Position numbers and translations under genes: made by a program
Source: Marinobacter salexigens
GTDB taxonomy: Bacteria; Pseudomonadota; Gammaproteobacteria; Pseudomonadales; Oleiphilaceae
Length of the DNA: 64,000 nt
Reading direction: 5' to 3'
Assembly: GCF_002806945.1 (NCBI RefSeq)
Contig: NZ_NIHC01000004.1
Coordinates: 434,001 to 498,000, forward strand
Notes under the pieces: generated by a model
What the model was told of the DNA's origin: nothing
Databases searched by the model: none
What the model saw: the letters and a program-made list of their open reading frames with translations, nothing else
In this document: one piece after another, positions 41,978 through 50,915 of the stretch
Position numbering within the stretch: position 1 is the stretch's first letter
Layout: each line of letters begins with the position of its first letter

Positions 41978-44590
41978 ATGAACACCAATTACCGCAAACC
42001 CCTACCAGGCACCGACCTGGACTATTTCGATACCCGCCAGGCCGTTGAAGATATTCAAGCCGGCGCCTACGACAAGCTCCCATACACCTCCAGAATTCTG
42101 GCGGAACAACTGGTGCGCCGTTGCGATCCCGATGCACTGACGGACTCTCTCAAGCAGCTGATCGAACGCAAGCGGGATCTCGACTTCCCCTGGTATCCAG
42201 CTCGTGTAGTTTGTCACGATATTCTGGGCCAGACCGCACTGGTGGATCTCGCCGGCCTGCGTGACGCAATCGCCGAGAAGGGCGGTGACCCAGCCAAAGT
42301 AAACCCGGTGGTTCCCACCCAGCTAATCGTGGATCACTCCCTGGCCGTAGAACACGCTGGTTTCGAGAAAGACGCCTTCGAGAAAAACCGTGAAATTGAA
42401 GATCGCCGTAACGACGATCGTTTCCACTTCATCAACTGGACGAAAAAAGCGTTCAAGAACGTGGATGTAATCCCGCCGGGTAACGGCATCATGCACCAGA
42501 TCAACCTGGAGAAAATGTCTCCGGTGGTGCAGGCCCGCCCGGATGGTGAAGGCAAGAAGGTTGCCTTCCCCGATACTTGTGTAGGCACAGACAGCCACAC
42601 GCCAATGGTTGATGCTTTGGGTGTTATCTCCGTTGGTGTGGGTGGCCTGGAAGCCGAAAGTGTGATGCTCGGCCGTGCCTCCATGATGCGCCTGCCGGAT
42701 ATTGTGGGTGTTGAACTCACCGGCAAGCTGCAGCCAGGCATTACCAGCACCGATATGGTTCTGGCCCTGACTGAATTCCTGCGCACAGAGCGCGTAGTAG
42801 GTGCCTATCTGGAATTCTACGGCGAAGGCGCAGACAGTCTCACCATCGGCGACCGTGCCACTATCTCCAACATGACGCCAGAATACGGCGCCACGGCTGC
42901 CATGTTCTACATCGACGGCCAGACCATCGACTATCTCAAGCTTACCGGCCGTGAAGACGAGCAGGTGGCACTGGTAGAAAAGTTCGCCAAGCACACCGGC
43001 CTCTGGGCAGACGCGCTTAAGACTGCTGAATACGAGCGCATTCTGAAGTTTGATCTGTCTACCGTTGTTCGCACCTTGGCTGGCCCATCCAACCCCCATG
43101 CACACCTGCCAACCTCTGAGCTTGCTGAGCGTGGCATTGCCAGTGAGTGGGAGCAGGAAGAAGGCAAAATGCCGGATGGCGCAGTGATTATCGCTGCCAT
43201 CACCAGCTGCACCAACACCAGTAATCCTCGGAATATGGTTGCTGCTGGTTTGATTGCACGCAACGCTAACAAGTTGGGCCTCACCCGCAAGCCTTGGGTG
43301 AAGACGTCCCTGGCACCAGGGTCCAAAACCGTCGAGATGTACCTCAACGATGCCAAGCTGTTACCCGAGCTGGAAGATCTGGGCTTTGGCGTGGTCGGCT
43401 TCGCCTGTACCACCTGTAACGGCATGAGCGGTGCACTGGATCCGGTAATCCAGAAAGAAGTGGTTGAGCGTGATTTGTATTCAACAGCGGTGCTTTCCGG
43501 TAACCGTAACTTCGACGGTCGGATTCACCCTTACGCCAAGCAGGCGTTTTTGGCCTCTCCGCCGCTGGTAGTGGCATACGCGATAGCCGGAACCATCCGC
43601 TTCGACATCGAAAAAGATGTGCTCGGCTACGACAAGGACGGCAACGCCGTAACCTTGAAGGATATCTGGCCAGATGACGCAGAAATCGATGCTATCGTGA
43701 AAGAGTCGGTGAAGCCGGAGCAGTTCCGCAGCACCTACATCCCGATGTTCGACGTCACCCAGGAATCCCACGCCAACATCAGCCCATTGTACGACTGGCG
43801 CCCGATGAGTACCTATATTCGCCGTCCGCCATACTGGGAAGGCGGCATGGTGGGTGAGAAGGCTCTTAAAGGCATGCGTCCATTGGCTGTACTGCCTGAC
43901 AACATCACTACAGATCACCTGTCACCGTCCAACGCCATCCTCATGGACAGCGCTGCCGGTGAATACCTGCACAAAATGGGCGTGCCAGAAGTAGACTTCA
44001 ACTCCTACGCAACCCACCGTGGCGATCACCTCACGGCTCAGCGTGCAACCTTTGCCAACCCGAAGCTGTTCAACGAAATGGTGTTGGATGAAAACGGCAA
44101 GGTGAAGCAGGGCTCTCTTGCTCGTATCGAGCCGGAAGGTAAGGTAACCCGTATGTGGGAAGCCATTGAAACCTACATGGAACGCAAGCAGCCGCTGATT
44201 ATCATCGCTGGTGCGGATTATGGTCAGGGTTCCTCCCGCGACTGGGCAGCCAAAGGCGTTGCACTTGCGGGCGTTGAAGCGATTGTTGCCGAAGGGTTTG
44301 AACGTATCCACCGCACCAACCTGGTTGGAATGGGTGTTATGCCACTGCAGTTTGAAGAAGGCACAACGCGCAAGACCTTGAAGATTGACGGTACGGAAAC
44401 CTTTGATGTGGAAGGCAAGCCGGCACCTGGCGCCAAGCTGACGCTGATTATCACTCGCAAGGATGGTAGCTCAGAGAAAGTGCCTGTTATTTGCAGGCTG
44501 GATACAGCTGAGGAGTTGTCCATTTACTCCGCGGGTGGTGTGCTGCAGCGGTTTGCTGAGGACTTTTTGCAGTCTGAAGGAGCAGCATAA
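41978..44590 (+). CDS. acnD: Fe/S-dependent 2-methylcitrate dehydratase AcnD
   Basis: AcnD is an aconitase-family enzyme that dehydrates 2-methylcitrate to 2-methylaconitate, working with PrpF in place of PrpD. From ATG 41978 it has 870 residues, beginning MNTNYRKPLPGTDLDYFDTR. The [4Fe-4S] cysteines are visible in AAITSCTNTSNPRNM and in ACTTCNGMSGALDP. Substrate-site blocks include DTCVGTDSHTPMVDALG and ADYGQGSSRDWAAKG in the C-terminal swivelling domain. A longer frame from 41828 reads through the REP-like repeat and is not the true start. Confidence 0.96.
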   Translation: MNTNYRKPLPGTDLDYFDTRQAVEDIQAGAYDKLPYTSRILAEQLVRRCDPDALTDSLKQLIERKRDLDFPWYPARVVCHDILGQTALVDLAGLRDAIAEKGGDPAKVNPVVPTQLIVDHSLAVEHAGFEKDAFEKNREIEDRRNDDRFHFINWTKKAFKNVDVIPPGNGIMHQINLEKMSPVVQARPDGEGKKVAFPDTCVGTDSHTPMVDALGVISVGVGGLEAESVMLGRASMMRLPDIVGVELTGKLQPGITSTDMVLALTEFLRTERVVGAYLEFYGEGADSLTIGDRATISNMTPEYGATAAMFYIDGQTIDYLKLTGREDEQVALVEKFAKHTGLWADALKTAEYERILKFDLSTVVRTLAGPSNPHAHLPTSELAERGIASEWEQEEGKMPDGAVIIAAITSCTNTSNPRNMVAAGLIARNANKLGLTRKPWVKTSLAPGSKTVEMYLNDAKLLPELEDLGFGVVGFACTTCNGMSGALDPVIQKEVVERDLYSTAVLSGNRNFDGRIHPYAKQAFLASPPLVVAYAIAGTIRFDIEKDVLGYDKDGNAVTLKDIWPDDAEIDAIVKESVKPEQFRSTYIPMFDVTQESHANISPLYDWRPMSTYIRRPPYWEGGMVGEKALKGMRPLAVLPDNITTDHLSPSNAILMDSAAGEYLHKMGVPEVDFNSYATHRGDHLTAQRATFANPKLFNEMVLDENGKVKQGSLARIEPEGKVTRMWEAIETYMERKQPLIIIAGADYGQGSSRDWAAKGVALAGVEAIVAEGFERIHRTNLVGMGVMPLQFEEGTTRKTLKIDGTETFDVEGKPAPGAKLTLIITRKDGSSEKVPVICRLDTAEELSIYSAGGVLQRFAEDFLQSEGAA

Positions 44591-44617
44591 GGGAGGACTA
44601 AAGCCCTGCTTTAATAC

Positions 44618-44764
44618 CTCTCCCCCTCTCCCCAACCCCTCTCCCGCCGGGGGCGAGGGGCTTTACTGCACTGCTCTCAAGCTTGGGAGTCAAACTCCCA
44701 ATACAGGCAGGCCATCGCTATGTGTTCCCTCTCCCCTCGCGGGAGAGGGCCAGGGAGAGGGGGG
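44618..44764. repeat. Paired inverted REP-like element between acnD and prpF
   Basis: A 44-base copy (44618-44661) and a 39-base inverted copy (44726-44764) of the same CCCTCTCCC/GGGAGAGGG repeat family flank a 64-base unique core that itself holds a GGGAGT/ACTCCC hairpin. The right copy is almost identical to the right copy in the prpC-acnD gap; the core sequences are unrelated. No transposase of the RAYT type is in this window. Confidence 0.8.
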
Positions 44765-44816
44765 CGAGGACAATTCCTTACTCCACACCCCAAAACCAAA
44801 CACCAAAGGAACCCCC

Positions 44817-45989
44817 ATGCCCCACAAACCCCAAATAAAAATCCCCGCCACTTACATGCGTGGCGGCACCAGCAAAGGCGTCTTTTTCCGCCTGGAAGAC
44901 CTTCCTGAAGCCGCCCAAAGCCCAGGTAAGGCAAGGGACAACCTCCTGCTGCGAGTCATCGGCAGCCCAGACCCCTACCAAAAGCAAACCGACGGTATGG
45001 GCGGCGCCACCTCCAGCACCAGCAAAACCGTTATCCTCGCCAAGCCTACCCAGTCGGACCACGATGTGGATTACTTGTTCGGTCAGGTGAGCATCGACAA
45101 GCCCTTCGTGGATTGGAGCGGCAACTGTGGCAACCTCACAGCCGCAGTAGGCGCCTTTGCCATTAATAGCGGCTTTGTTTCAAAAGACCGTATCCCGGAA
45201 AATGGCACAGCGGTAGTACGCATCTGGCAGGCCAATATCCGCAAAACCATCATCGCCAACGTGCCCATTACCAACGGTGAAGTGCAGGAAACCGGCGACT
45301 TTGAGCTGGATGGCGTAACCTTTCCCGCCGCAGAAGTGCAGGTGGAGTTTATGGACCCAGCCGATGGCGAAGGCTCCATGTTTCCCACCGGCAAGCTCGT
45401 GGACGAGCTGGAAGTTCCTGGCGTTGGCACCTTGAAAGCCACCATGATCAATGCAGGTATCCCCACAGTGTTCATCAATGCAGACGCCGTCGGCTATACC
45501 GGCACAGAACTGCAAGACGACATCAACAGCGATCCCAAAGCCTTGGCGATGTTTGAGACCATCCGCGCCCATGGTGCCGTAAAAATGGGGCTTATTCAGA
45601 ACATCGAAGAAGCTGCCGCCCGGCAGCACACGCCAAAAGTCGCTTTTGTAGCACCGCCGGCGGACTACACCGCATCCAGCGGCAAGAAGATAAACGCAAA
45701 CGATGTTGATGTGCTGGTACGCGCGCTCTCCATGGGCAAGTTACACCATGCCATGATGGGCACTGCAGCCGTTGCTATTGCAACCGCAGCAGCGATTCCT
45801 GGAACTCTGGTGAATCTTGCGGCCGGTGGTGGTGATCGCACGTCGGTCACCTTTGGCCATCCGTCAGGAACCTTGCAGGTAGGTGCCGAAGCGAAAGAGG
45901 TGAACGGCCAATGGACTGCTACCAAAGCCATCATGAGCCGCAGTGCTCGGATTCTCATGGAAGGGTGGGTAAGAGTGCCTGAAGATTGA
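44817..45989 (+). CDS. prpF: 2-methylaconitate cis-trans isomerase PrpF
   Basis: PrpF isomerises the 2-methylaconitate product of AcnD to the isomer hydrated by AcnB. From ATG 44817 it has 390 residues, with the diaminopimelate-epimerase-like two-domain fold. Key blocks are IPATYMRGGTSKGVFFRLEDLPE at the start, QTDGMGGATSSTSKTVIL near 58, DWSGNCGNLTAAVGAFAI near 102 and the C-terminal FGHPSGTLQVGAEA. The long upstream extension of the frame from 44463 runs through acnD and the REP element and is spurious. AAAGGAA precedes the start. Confidence 0.95.
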   Translation: MPHKPQIKIPATYMRGGTSKGVFFRLEDLPEAAQSPGKARDNLLLRVIGSPDPYQKQTDGMGGATSSTSKTVILAKPTQSDHDVDYLFGQVSIDKPFVDWSGNCGNLTAAVGAFAINSGFVSKDRIPENGTAVVRIWQANIRKTIIANVPITNGEVQETGDFELDGVTFPAAEVQVEFMDPADGEGSMFPTGKLVDELEVPGVGTLKATMINAGIPTVFINADAVGYTGTELQDDINSDPKALAMFETIRAHGAVKMGLIQNIEEAAARQHTPKVAFVAPPADYTASSGKKINANDVDVLVRALSMGKLHHAMMGTAAVAIATAAAIPGTLVNLAAGGGDRTSVTFGHPSGTLQVGAEAKEVNGQWTATKAIMSRSARILMEGWVRVPED

Positions 45990-46051
45990 TGTAGTTGCTT
46001 GACGATCATGAGTCGGGAGCGCGGCTGTTGCCGGCTCCCGGTTGGCATCAA

Positions 46052-46798
46052 TCAGGATTGCTTGCGCTTGCGGTTACGCAGGCCAAGACCCATCAGGCCA
46101 AGCCCCAACAGGGCAAAGGTAGAGGGCTCAGGAACCTCAGAAGTAACTGAGGTGATAACCCCTCTCAGAGTCGCTGTATTTTCCAGATTTTCTTGCGTCC
46201 AGAAAGTGTCTGTCAAAGATCCATTGTTGAAAAAGCCCAGCAAATCAATGAAGTATTCGGTGCCATCGATAGAAACACTATCAGTCGCGCCAGCATTCAA
46301 AATGAACGAGACTTCGTCGGCACATCCGTTGATGTTAACGCCATAGCCGTTGGCACCCCCATCTGCACAAGGGTTGCTCGAGTTCGGTGTTTCATTATGA
46401 GTAAAATTAAAAAACGAAGTCAGGCTATGGCTTACGCTGTCAATTTCCAGTTGGGTCTGAACTTCAAGCGTGGCTGAGGTCAGGACTGTGCCATCGTCAT
46501 AGATTGGAAAGTTGAAGTGGGTGAATGTGCCGAGATCAAATGCGGTTTCTTCAGCAATGTTCCAGATTGGCGCCAAAGAATCGAATTGATAACCACTCTT
46601 CTGCGTATTTGGATAAGCCGGGTTGCCCCAGGAGATTCTATTATTGGTTCCACCATTTGCAGAACTGGTTGTAACGCCTGCCGGATTTGTTGCCGTCCAG
46701 GAGCCGTTAACGCTGGTGATGTCTATGAGTGCAGCAGATGCAGTTGCTGTTGCCAGCGCTGACGCGGCAATGCCGGCAATAACAATTTGTTTAATCAT
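46052..46798 (-). CDS. THxN-type PEP-CTERM protein
   Basis: A 248-residue exported protein with a signal peptide ending near TASA (residue 22). The body contains the THFNFPI motif near residue 95 that defines the THxN group of PEP-CTERM proteins, alternating beta-strands, and two Cys that may form a disulfide (NPCADGG and NGCADEV). The C-terminus is a canonical sorting signal: VPEPST, hydrophobic helix FALLGLGLMGLGL and basic RNRKRKQS. It sits on the opposite strand between prpF and prpD and has its own sigma-54 promoter. It is predicted to be processed by the exosortase that goes with the polysaccharide cluster. Confidence 0.92.
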   Translation of the reverse strand: MIKQIVIAGIAASALATATASAALIDITSVNGSWTATNPAGVTTSSANGGTNNRISWGNPAYPNTQKSGYQFDSLAPIWNIAEETAFDLGTFTHFNFPIYDDGTVLTSATLEVQTQLEIDSVSHSLTSFFNFTHNETPNSSNPCADGGANGYGVNINGCADEVSFILNAGATDSVSIDGTEYFIDLLGFFNNGSLTDTFWTQENLENTATLRGVITSVTSEVPEPSTFALLGLGLMGLGLRNRKRKQS

Positions 46799-46871
46799 TG
46801 TGATGACCCTTCATTTGCTCATTATGTGTGAAGTTGCGAGCGCTCTCTTATTAAAAGCTCGCAGAGGGTAA

Positions 46872-46887
46872 AGCAAAAGCTATGCCG
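46872..46887 (-). promoter_or_regulatory. Sigma-54 promoter of PEP-CTERM gene 46798
   Basis: On the minus strand CGGCATAGCTTTTGCT has GG (46885-46886) and GC (46873-46874) separated by exactly ten bases, with GGCAT and TTTTGC in agreement with the RpoN consensus. The start codon lies about 63 bases downstream of the predicted start site. The rest of the 338-base gap 46799-47136 shows no gene; it must also contain the prpD promoter, which I could not place. Confidence 0.72.
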
Positions 46888-47136
46888 CCTGATAAGAACT
46901 TGGTCTTTGTTATTGGTTTTATTAAAGAAATCCGCCATCCTGGAATCTCTGTGAGTTATGGTAGTGTAAGGAAACCTGACACATGTGTGGGCTAATCCTC
47001 CCGGCTGCTGGCTTGTCGTTTTGCTCATTCACTCTAGTTAAACCGATGATCCGGAGTGGCAAGGGGAAGAGTGCTTTCTGGCCCCTGGGAACAAACCGGG
47101 CTACCTTTTACCCATACACCCAAAAGGAGACGAGTG

Positions 47137-48618
47137 ATGACAACATTTGATCTCAACGAGCGCCCAGACTACGACGATGTTCTGCAAAAACTTACAGACT
47201 ACGTTCTGACGTATCAGGTGAAGAGCAAAGAAGCCTGGAATACAGCCCGCCATTGCCTGATGGACACGCTTGGCTGTGGCCTGTTGGCGCTGCGCTTTCC
47301 GGAGTGCACCAAACACTTGGGGCCGGTTGTAGAGGGCACGGTAGTTCCCCATGGCGCTCGTGTTCCCGGTACATCATTCCGGCTGGACCCGGTAAAAGCA
47401 GCCTGGGATATCGGCTGCATTGTGCGGTGGCTTGATTACAACGACACCTGGCTGGCAGCAGAATGGGGGCACCCTTCCGATAACCTGGGTGGCATTCTCG
47501 CCGTAGCCGACCATCTGTCGCAAAAACGCGTTGCAATGGGCAAGGCGCCGCTCACCATGCGTGAAGTGCTCGAAGCCATGATCATGGCCCATGAAATCCA
47601 GGGTGTTCTGGCTCTGGAAAACTCCTTCAACCGGGTAGGGCTGGATCACGTCATCCTGGTGAAGGTTGCCTCCACGGCAGTCACCGCCAAGCTGATGGGC
47701 GCCAATCGTGAACAAATGCTCTCAGCACTCTCCCATGCCTGGGTAGATGGGCAAGCGCTGCGAACCTACCGCCACGCGCCCAATGCCGGTTCCCGAAAAT
47801 CCTGGGCGGCTGGCGATGCTACTTCCCGGGCCGTTCGCCTTGCAGATATAGCCATGCGGGGCGAGATGGGGATTCCCAGCGCTCTGACAGCACCCCAGTG
47901 GGGCTTTTATGATGTGCTGTTCAGTAAAACCAATAAAGATCAGGCCCTCAAGCCGGAAGACCAGCGCCAGTTTTCGTTACCACAAGAATTCGGCACTTAT
48001 GTGATGGAAAACATATTGTTCAAGGTGTCCTTCCCTGCTGAGTTTCATGCCCAGACTGCAGCTGAGGCGGCCGTCACGCTTCATCCACAAGTAAAAGACC
48101 GGCTCGATGAGATCGACCGAATCGTGATAACCACCCACGAATCCGCCATACGCATCATCTCCAAAGTGGGCCAGCTTGCAAACGCAGCAGACAGAGACCA
48201 CTGCCTGCAATACATGACGGCTGTGCCGCTTATCTTTGGTGACCTGGTGGCGGAACACTATGAAGACAGCTTCCACGAAGCCAACCCCATCATTGATGAG
48301 CTGCGAGACAAGATGGAAGTGGTTGAGAATGAGCAGTACACCCGGGAATATCTCGAAGCAGACAAGCGTTCAATTGCCAATGCCATTCAGGTGTTCTTCA
48401 AGGACGGATCAAGTACAGATACGGTCGAGGTGGAATACCCCATAGGGCATCGCAGGCGCAGGGAAGAGAGCATTCCGCTGCTCGCCGACAAGTTCCGGGC
48501 TAATCTGGCAACCCGTTTCCCGGCGCAAAGGTGCGAGCAGATCATTGAGGCCTGCAGTAACCAGAAGAGCCTGGAAACGACGCCAGTTCACGAGTTCGTG
48601 AACATGTTCGTTATCTGA
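47137..48618 (+). CDS. prpD: 2-methylcitrate dehydratase PrpD
   Basis: PrpD is the iron-sulfur-independent 2-methylcitrate dehydratase of the MmgE/PrpD family. From ATG 47137 it has 493 residues. Typical blocks are [21 protein letters not shown] near 38, [30 protein letters not shown] in outline near 98, [29 protein letters not shown] near 205, and [14 protein letters not shown] near 300. A GTG one codon earlier is possible. It is separated from the rest of the prp genes by the PEP-CTERM gene and duplicates the step done by AcnD plus PrpF. Confidence 0.95.
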   Translation: MTTFDLNERPDYDDVLQKLTDYVLTYQVKSKEAWNTARHCLMDTLGCGLLALRFPECTKHLGPVVEGTVVPHGARVPGTSFRLDPVKAAWDIGCIVRWLDYNDTWLAAEWGHPSDNLGGILAVADHLSQKRVAMGKAPLTMREVLEAMIMAHEIQGVLALENSFNRVGLDHVILVKVASTAVTAKLMGANREQMLSALSHAWVDGQALRTYRHAPNAGSRKSWAAGDATSRAVRLADIAMRGEMGIPSALTAPQWGFYDVLFSKTNKDQALKPEDQRQFSLPQEFGTYVMENILFKVSFPAEFHAQTAAEAAVTLHPQVKDRLDEIDRIVITTHESAIRIISKVGQLANAADRDHCLQYMTAVPLIFGDLVAEHYEDSFHEANPIIDELRDKMEVVENEQYTREYLEADKRSIANAIQVFFKDGSSTDTVEVEYPIGHRRRREESIPLLADKFRANLATRFPAQRCEQIIEACSNQKSLETTPVHEFVNMFVI

Positions 48619-48635
48619 GGCGGCAGACCCCGCTT

Positions 48636-49673
48636 TTATTTTCTGCCTGGCGACAGCGGTTTTACATTGTCCGGTACGCTGATGCCTTCTTTGCGGGCGG
48701 ACTGGTCCTCGGGGAAGATGGCGGCCAGCCGGCTATCAATACGCTCCAGGGCTTCCGCCATGCGTAACATGGCCTGAGCTACCCCGACCATTTCGCCCGA
48801 ATGCCCGCTTTGCTCCAGAGCGGGCTGCTCTCGCTTTTTCAGACCGGTCAGCTTGGGAGTATTTGTGGGCAGTTCATCACCCAGCAAATCATGGCGAATG
48901 GATTTCAGATCATGGGGGTCGATAAACGGCCGATCTTCTGAATAGGCGCACATCATCATGCCGTCACAAAGCTTGTTGATCAGCCGGGGGATGCCCTTGC
49001 TGAGCTTGTGAATCTCGCGAACCGTATCACCATCAAATAATTTGTTGCCGCCGTGACCGGAGACCAAAAGCCGGTAATCAATGTATTCGGCGGTTTCCTT
49101 CGCGGAGAGGCCTTCGAGGTGGAAAAACAACTTTACCCGCTGGGCGAGCTGCGGAATATCAAGAACCGCCTGTTTCAACTCCGGTTGCCCTAGCAGAATA
49201 ACCCGCATTGAAGGGCCGCCCATACTTTCCATGCCGGCCAGCATGCGGATATCTTCCAGATTCTCCCGGGTAAGATTCTGCGCCTCATCAATGGTCAGCA
49301 CCACCGGCGTACCGGCTGTCGCCATTTTCTCCAGATAGTCGGTAATCTGGAACAGCATGGCTACCTTGCTGTCGTCCTCCACCTTCATCCCGGCCTTGCG
49401 AAGAATCAGGCCAAAGAGATCCCGGGATTCCAGGTTAGTGTAAGCAATGTTGAGCAACTTCAGATTGCCGTCAAGATTCCGAATGGTCTTCTTCAGCAAT
49501 GTGGTCTTGCCCGAACCTATCTCCCCACTGATAACTACAAAGCCCTCAGAACTCCAGATAGCAGAAGACATGTACACATAAGCCCGGGAATGCTGCTGGC
49601 TCATGTAAATAAAATCGTCTTCCGGCGTAATGCGGAAGGGGTGTCTGTGGAGACCGAAAAATTCCAGATACAT
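48636..49673 (-). CDS. XrtA/PEP-CTERM-associated AAA ATPase
   Basis: A 345-residue ExeA/GspA-like AAA ATPase of the type found beside exosortase-associated polysaccharide operons. It starts MYLEFFGLHRHPFRITPEDDFIYMS in outline, Walker A GEIGSGKTTL is near residues 51-60, Walker B VVLTIDEAQN near 124-133, and sensor-like LLGQPELKQ near 162. The C-terminal third is a variable, charged tail. Family members are thought to help secretion or assembly of the polysaccharide; the mechanism is unknown. It is on the strand opposite to the main cluster, with the deacetylase gene 31 bases upstream of it in the same operon. Confidence 0.9.
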   Translation of the reverse strand: MYLEFFGLHRHPFRITPEDDFIYMSQQHSRAYVYMSSAIWSSEGFVVISGEIGSGKTTLLKKTIRNLDGNLKLLNIAYTNLESRDLFGLILRKAGMKVEDDSKVAMLFQITDYLEKMATAGTPVVLTIDEAQNLTRENLEDIRMLAGMESMGGPSMRVILLGQPELKQAVLDIPQLAQRVKLFFHLEGLSAKETAEYIDYRLLVSGHGGNKLFDGDTVREIHKLSKGIPRLINKLCDGMMMCAYSEDRPFIDPHDLKSIRHDLLGDELPTNTPKLTGLKKREQPALEQSGHSGEMVGVAQAMLRMAEALERIDSRLAAIFPEDQSARKEGISVPDNVKPLSPGRK

Positions 49674-49704
49674 ATTCAGTTCCTGTTCAGCTCAGTTCCC
49701 TGAA

Positions 49705-50613
49705 TCAAGCGAGGCGCATCATTTGATCGCTGCACAGCAGGGTTTTGTCTGGTTCATAGGCATTATAGCTTTCGCTGACGGTTCCAAACCTGAAATCCCC
49801 GAGTAAGCGTTCGAGGCGACCGTAGCACTGGTCCAGATTAGTATAATGCCGGAAGCGGGAAAACCAGCTTGCGTTATTGTAACGTGGCTGCTCCGGGTCG
49901 ATTTCCCAGGGGTGCAGATAAAACATTTGCGGGCGGGCGCCAAAGCCCGAGGCATTGCGGAAGAGGTAGCGGAATACCGGGTAAGGGAATTGGCGAAAAT
50001 AGCCCCCCCCTGCAGCCGGAATGGAAAGCCCCATTATATTAGCCGTGGTCAACGGGAATTCACGGATAATCGCGCCGCTGGCGGTCTGGATGGAGTAGGG
50101 CGCTGTGGGCGAATCGGGAATACCGTAATTATCGTGCCGAATCGGGAAAATACTCGAATCCCAGGTAAAACCTGCCTCACTCAGTATATCCAGTGCCCAG
50201 AGAGAATCGCGGGTAATGGAATAGCTGGCTGCGCGATAACCCTCCACAGATTTACCGGTGATATCCTCCAGCAGGGCTTTTGATCGGATGGTTTCGTCCC
50301 GAAACACATCCTGGGTCTGCCGGTAAATCAACTGGTGGCTGTACCCGTGGGAGGCGATCTCATGGCCGTGGTCGGATAATTTGCGAATCAGGGCAGGGAA
50401 ACGTTCGGCAACCCACCCAAGCACAAAAAAGGTTGCCTTCACATGGTGCTTTTCAAAAAGCTCCAGCAGGCGCTCAGTATTCTGTTCTACGCGGGAGGGT
50501 AGGGACTCCCACTGGTCTGGGCGGATTACGCCAGAAAGAGCCGCAACGTGGAAGTAGTCCTCTACGTCGATGCTCATAGCGTGCAAGGGTTGGGGTCGAT
50601 CCTGACTAGGCAT
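49705..50613 (-). CDS. XrtA-associated polysaccharide deacetylase (DUF3473)
   Basis: A 302-residue NodB-type carbohydrate esterase. The first metal-binding motif is in HAMSIDVEDYFHVAAL near residues 11-26, and the His pair in GHEIASHGYSHQLIY near 90. RAASYSITRDSLWALDIL and the DUF3473 C-terminal block FYLHPWEIDPEQPRYN are typical of the version tied to PEP-CTERM polysaccharide clusters. ATG 50613 has AAGGAGT upstream; a longer start at 50670 is not needed. It probably removes acetyl groups from the nascent polymer in the periplasm or cytoplasm (no signal peptide seen). Confidence 0.92.
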   Translation of the reverse strand: MPSQDRPQPLHAMSIDVEDYFHVAALSGVIRPDQWESLPSRVEQNTERLLELFEKHHVKATFFVLGWVAERFPALIRKLSDHGHEIASHGYSHQLIYRQTQDVFRDETIRSKALLEDITGKSVEGYRAASYSITRDSLWALDILSEAGFTWDSSIFPIRHDNYGIPDSPTAPYSIQTASGAIIREFPLTTANIMGLSIPAAGGGYFRQFPYPVFRYLFRNASGFGARPQMFYLHPWEIDPEQPRYNNASWFSRFRHYTNLDQCYGRLERLLGDFRFGTVSESYNAYEPDKTLLCSDQMMRLA

Positions 50614-50915
50614 GGGTACTCCTTTCCAGTGGCACCAACAATAACTCAGTGCCGTTGGTACAATTTTCACTCACCAGCCGCGTAAATACAATTCTTGATG
50701 AAAGTTATGACCGCCCACGATGAAAAACAATGTAAAACTCTGCTGCCAAAAGATACAATGAGTTGAGATTAGGGGCTAGCCAGAGCAGAATAGGCCACTA
50801 ATAAAAAAGGAACCGGCGGAAAGGGTGTCGCTCAAAGAAAATCCGAGCGTGAGCTGCCGGAGAATTTGATGTTGGTCTGGCGCAGGTTGTTGTACAGACG
50901 ACAAGGAAGTTCGGC
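50614..50915. other. Divergent promoter region of the polysaccharide cluster
   Basis: This 302-base gap lies between the minus-strand deacetylase operon and the plus-strand polysaccharide operon. I looked for GG-N10-GC sigma-54 sites on both strands and found none with a proper -12 TTGC. No RNA gene or clear operator was recognised. Confidence 0.5.

Noticed and set aside
44463..44816. N-terminal extension of prpF
   Set aside because: It lies inside acnD and the second REP-like element; the conserved protein begins at 44817.
46014..46040. Hairpin CGGGAGC/GCTCCCG between prpF and the convergent PEP-CTERM gene as a terminator
   Set aside because: The stem is good but neither side has a T tract; at most a weak or Rho-assisted bidirectional stop.
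48622..48647. GGCAGA/TCTGCC inverted repeat between prpD and the convergent ATPase gene
   Set aside because: The arms are short and the loop overlaps the ATPase stop codon; too weak to call a terminator.
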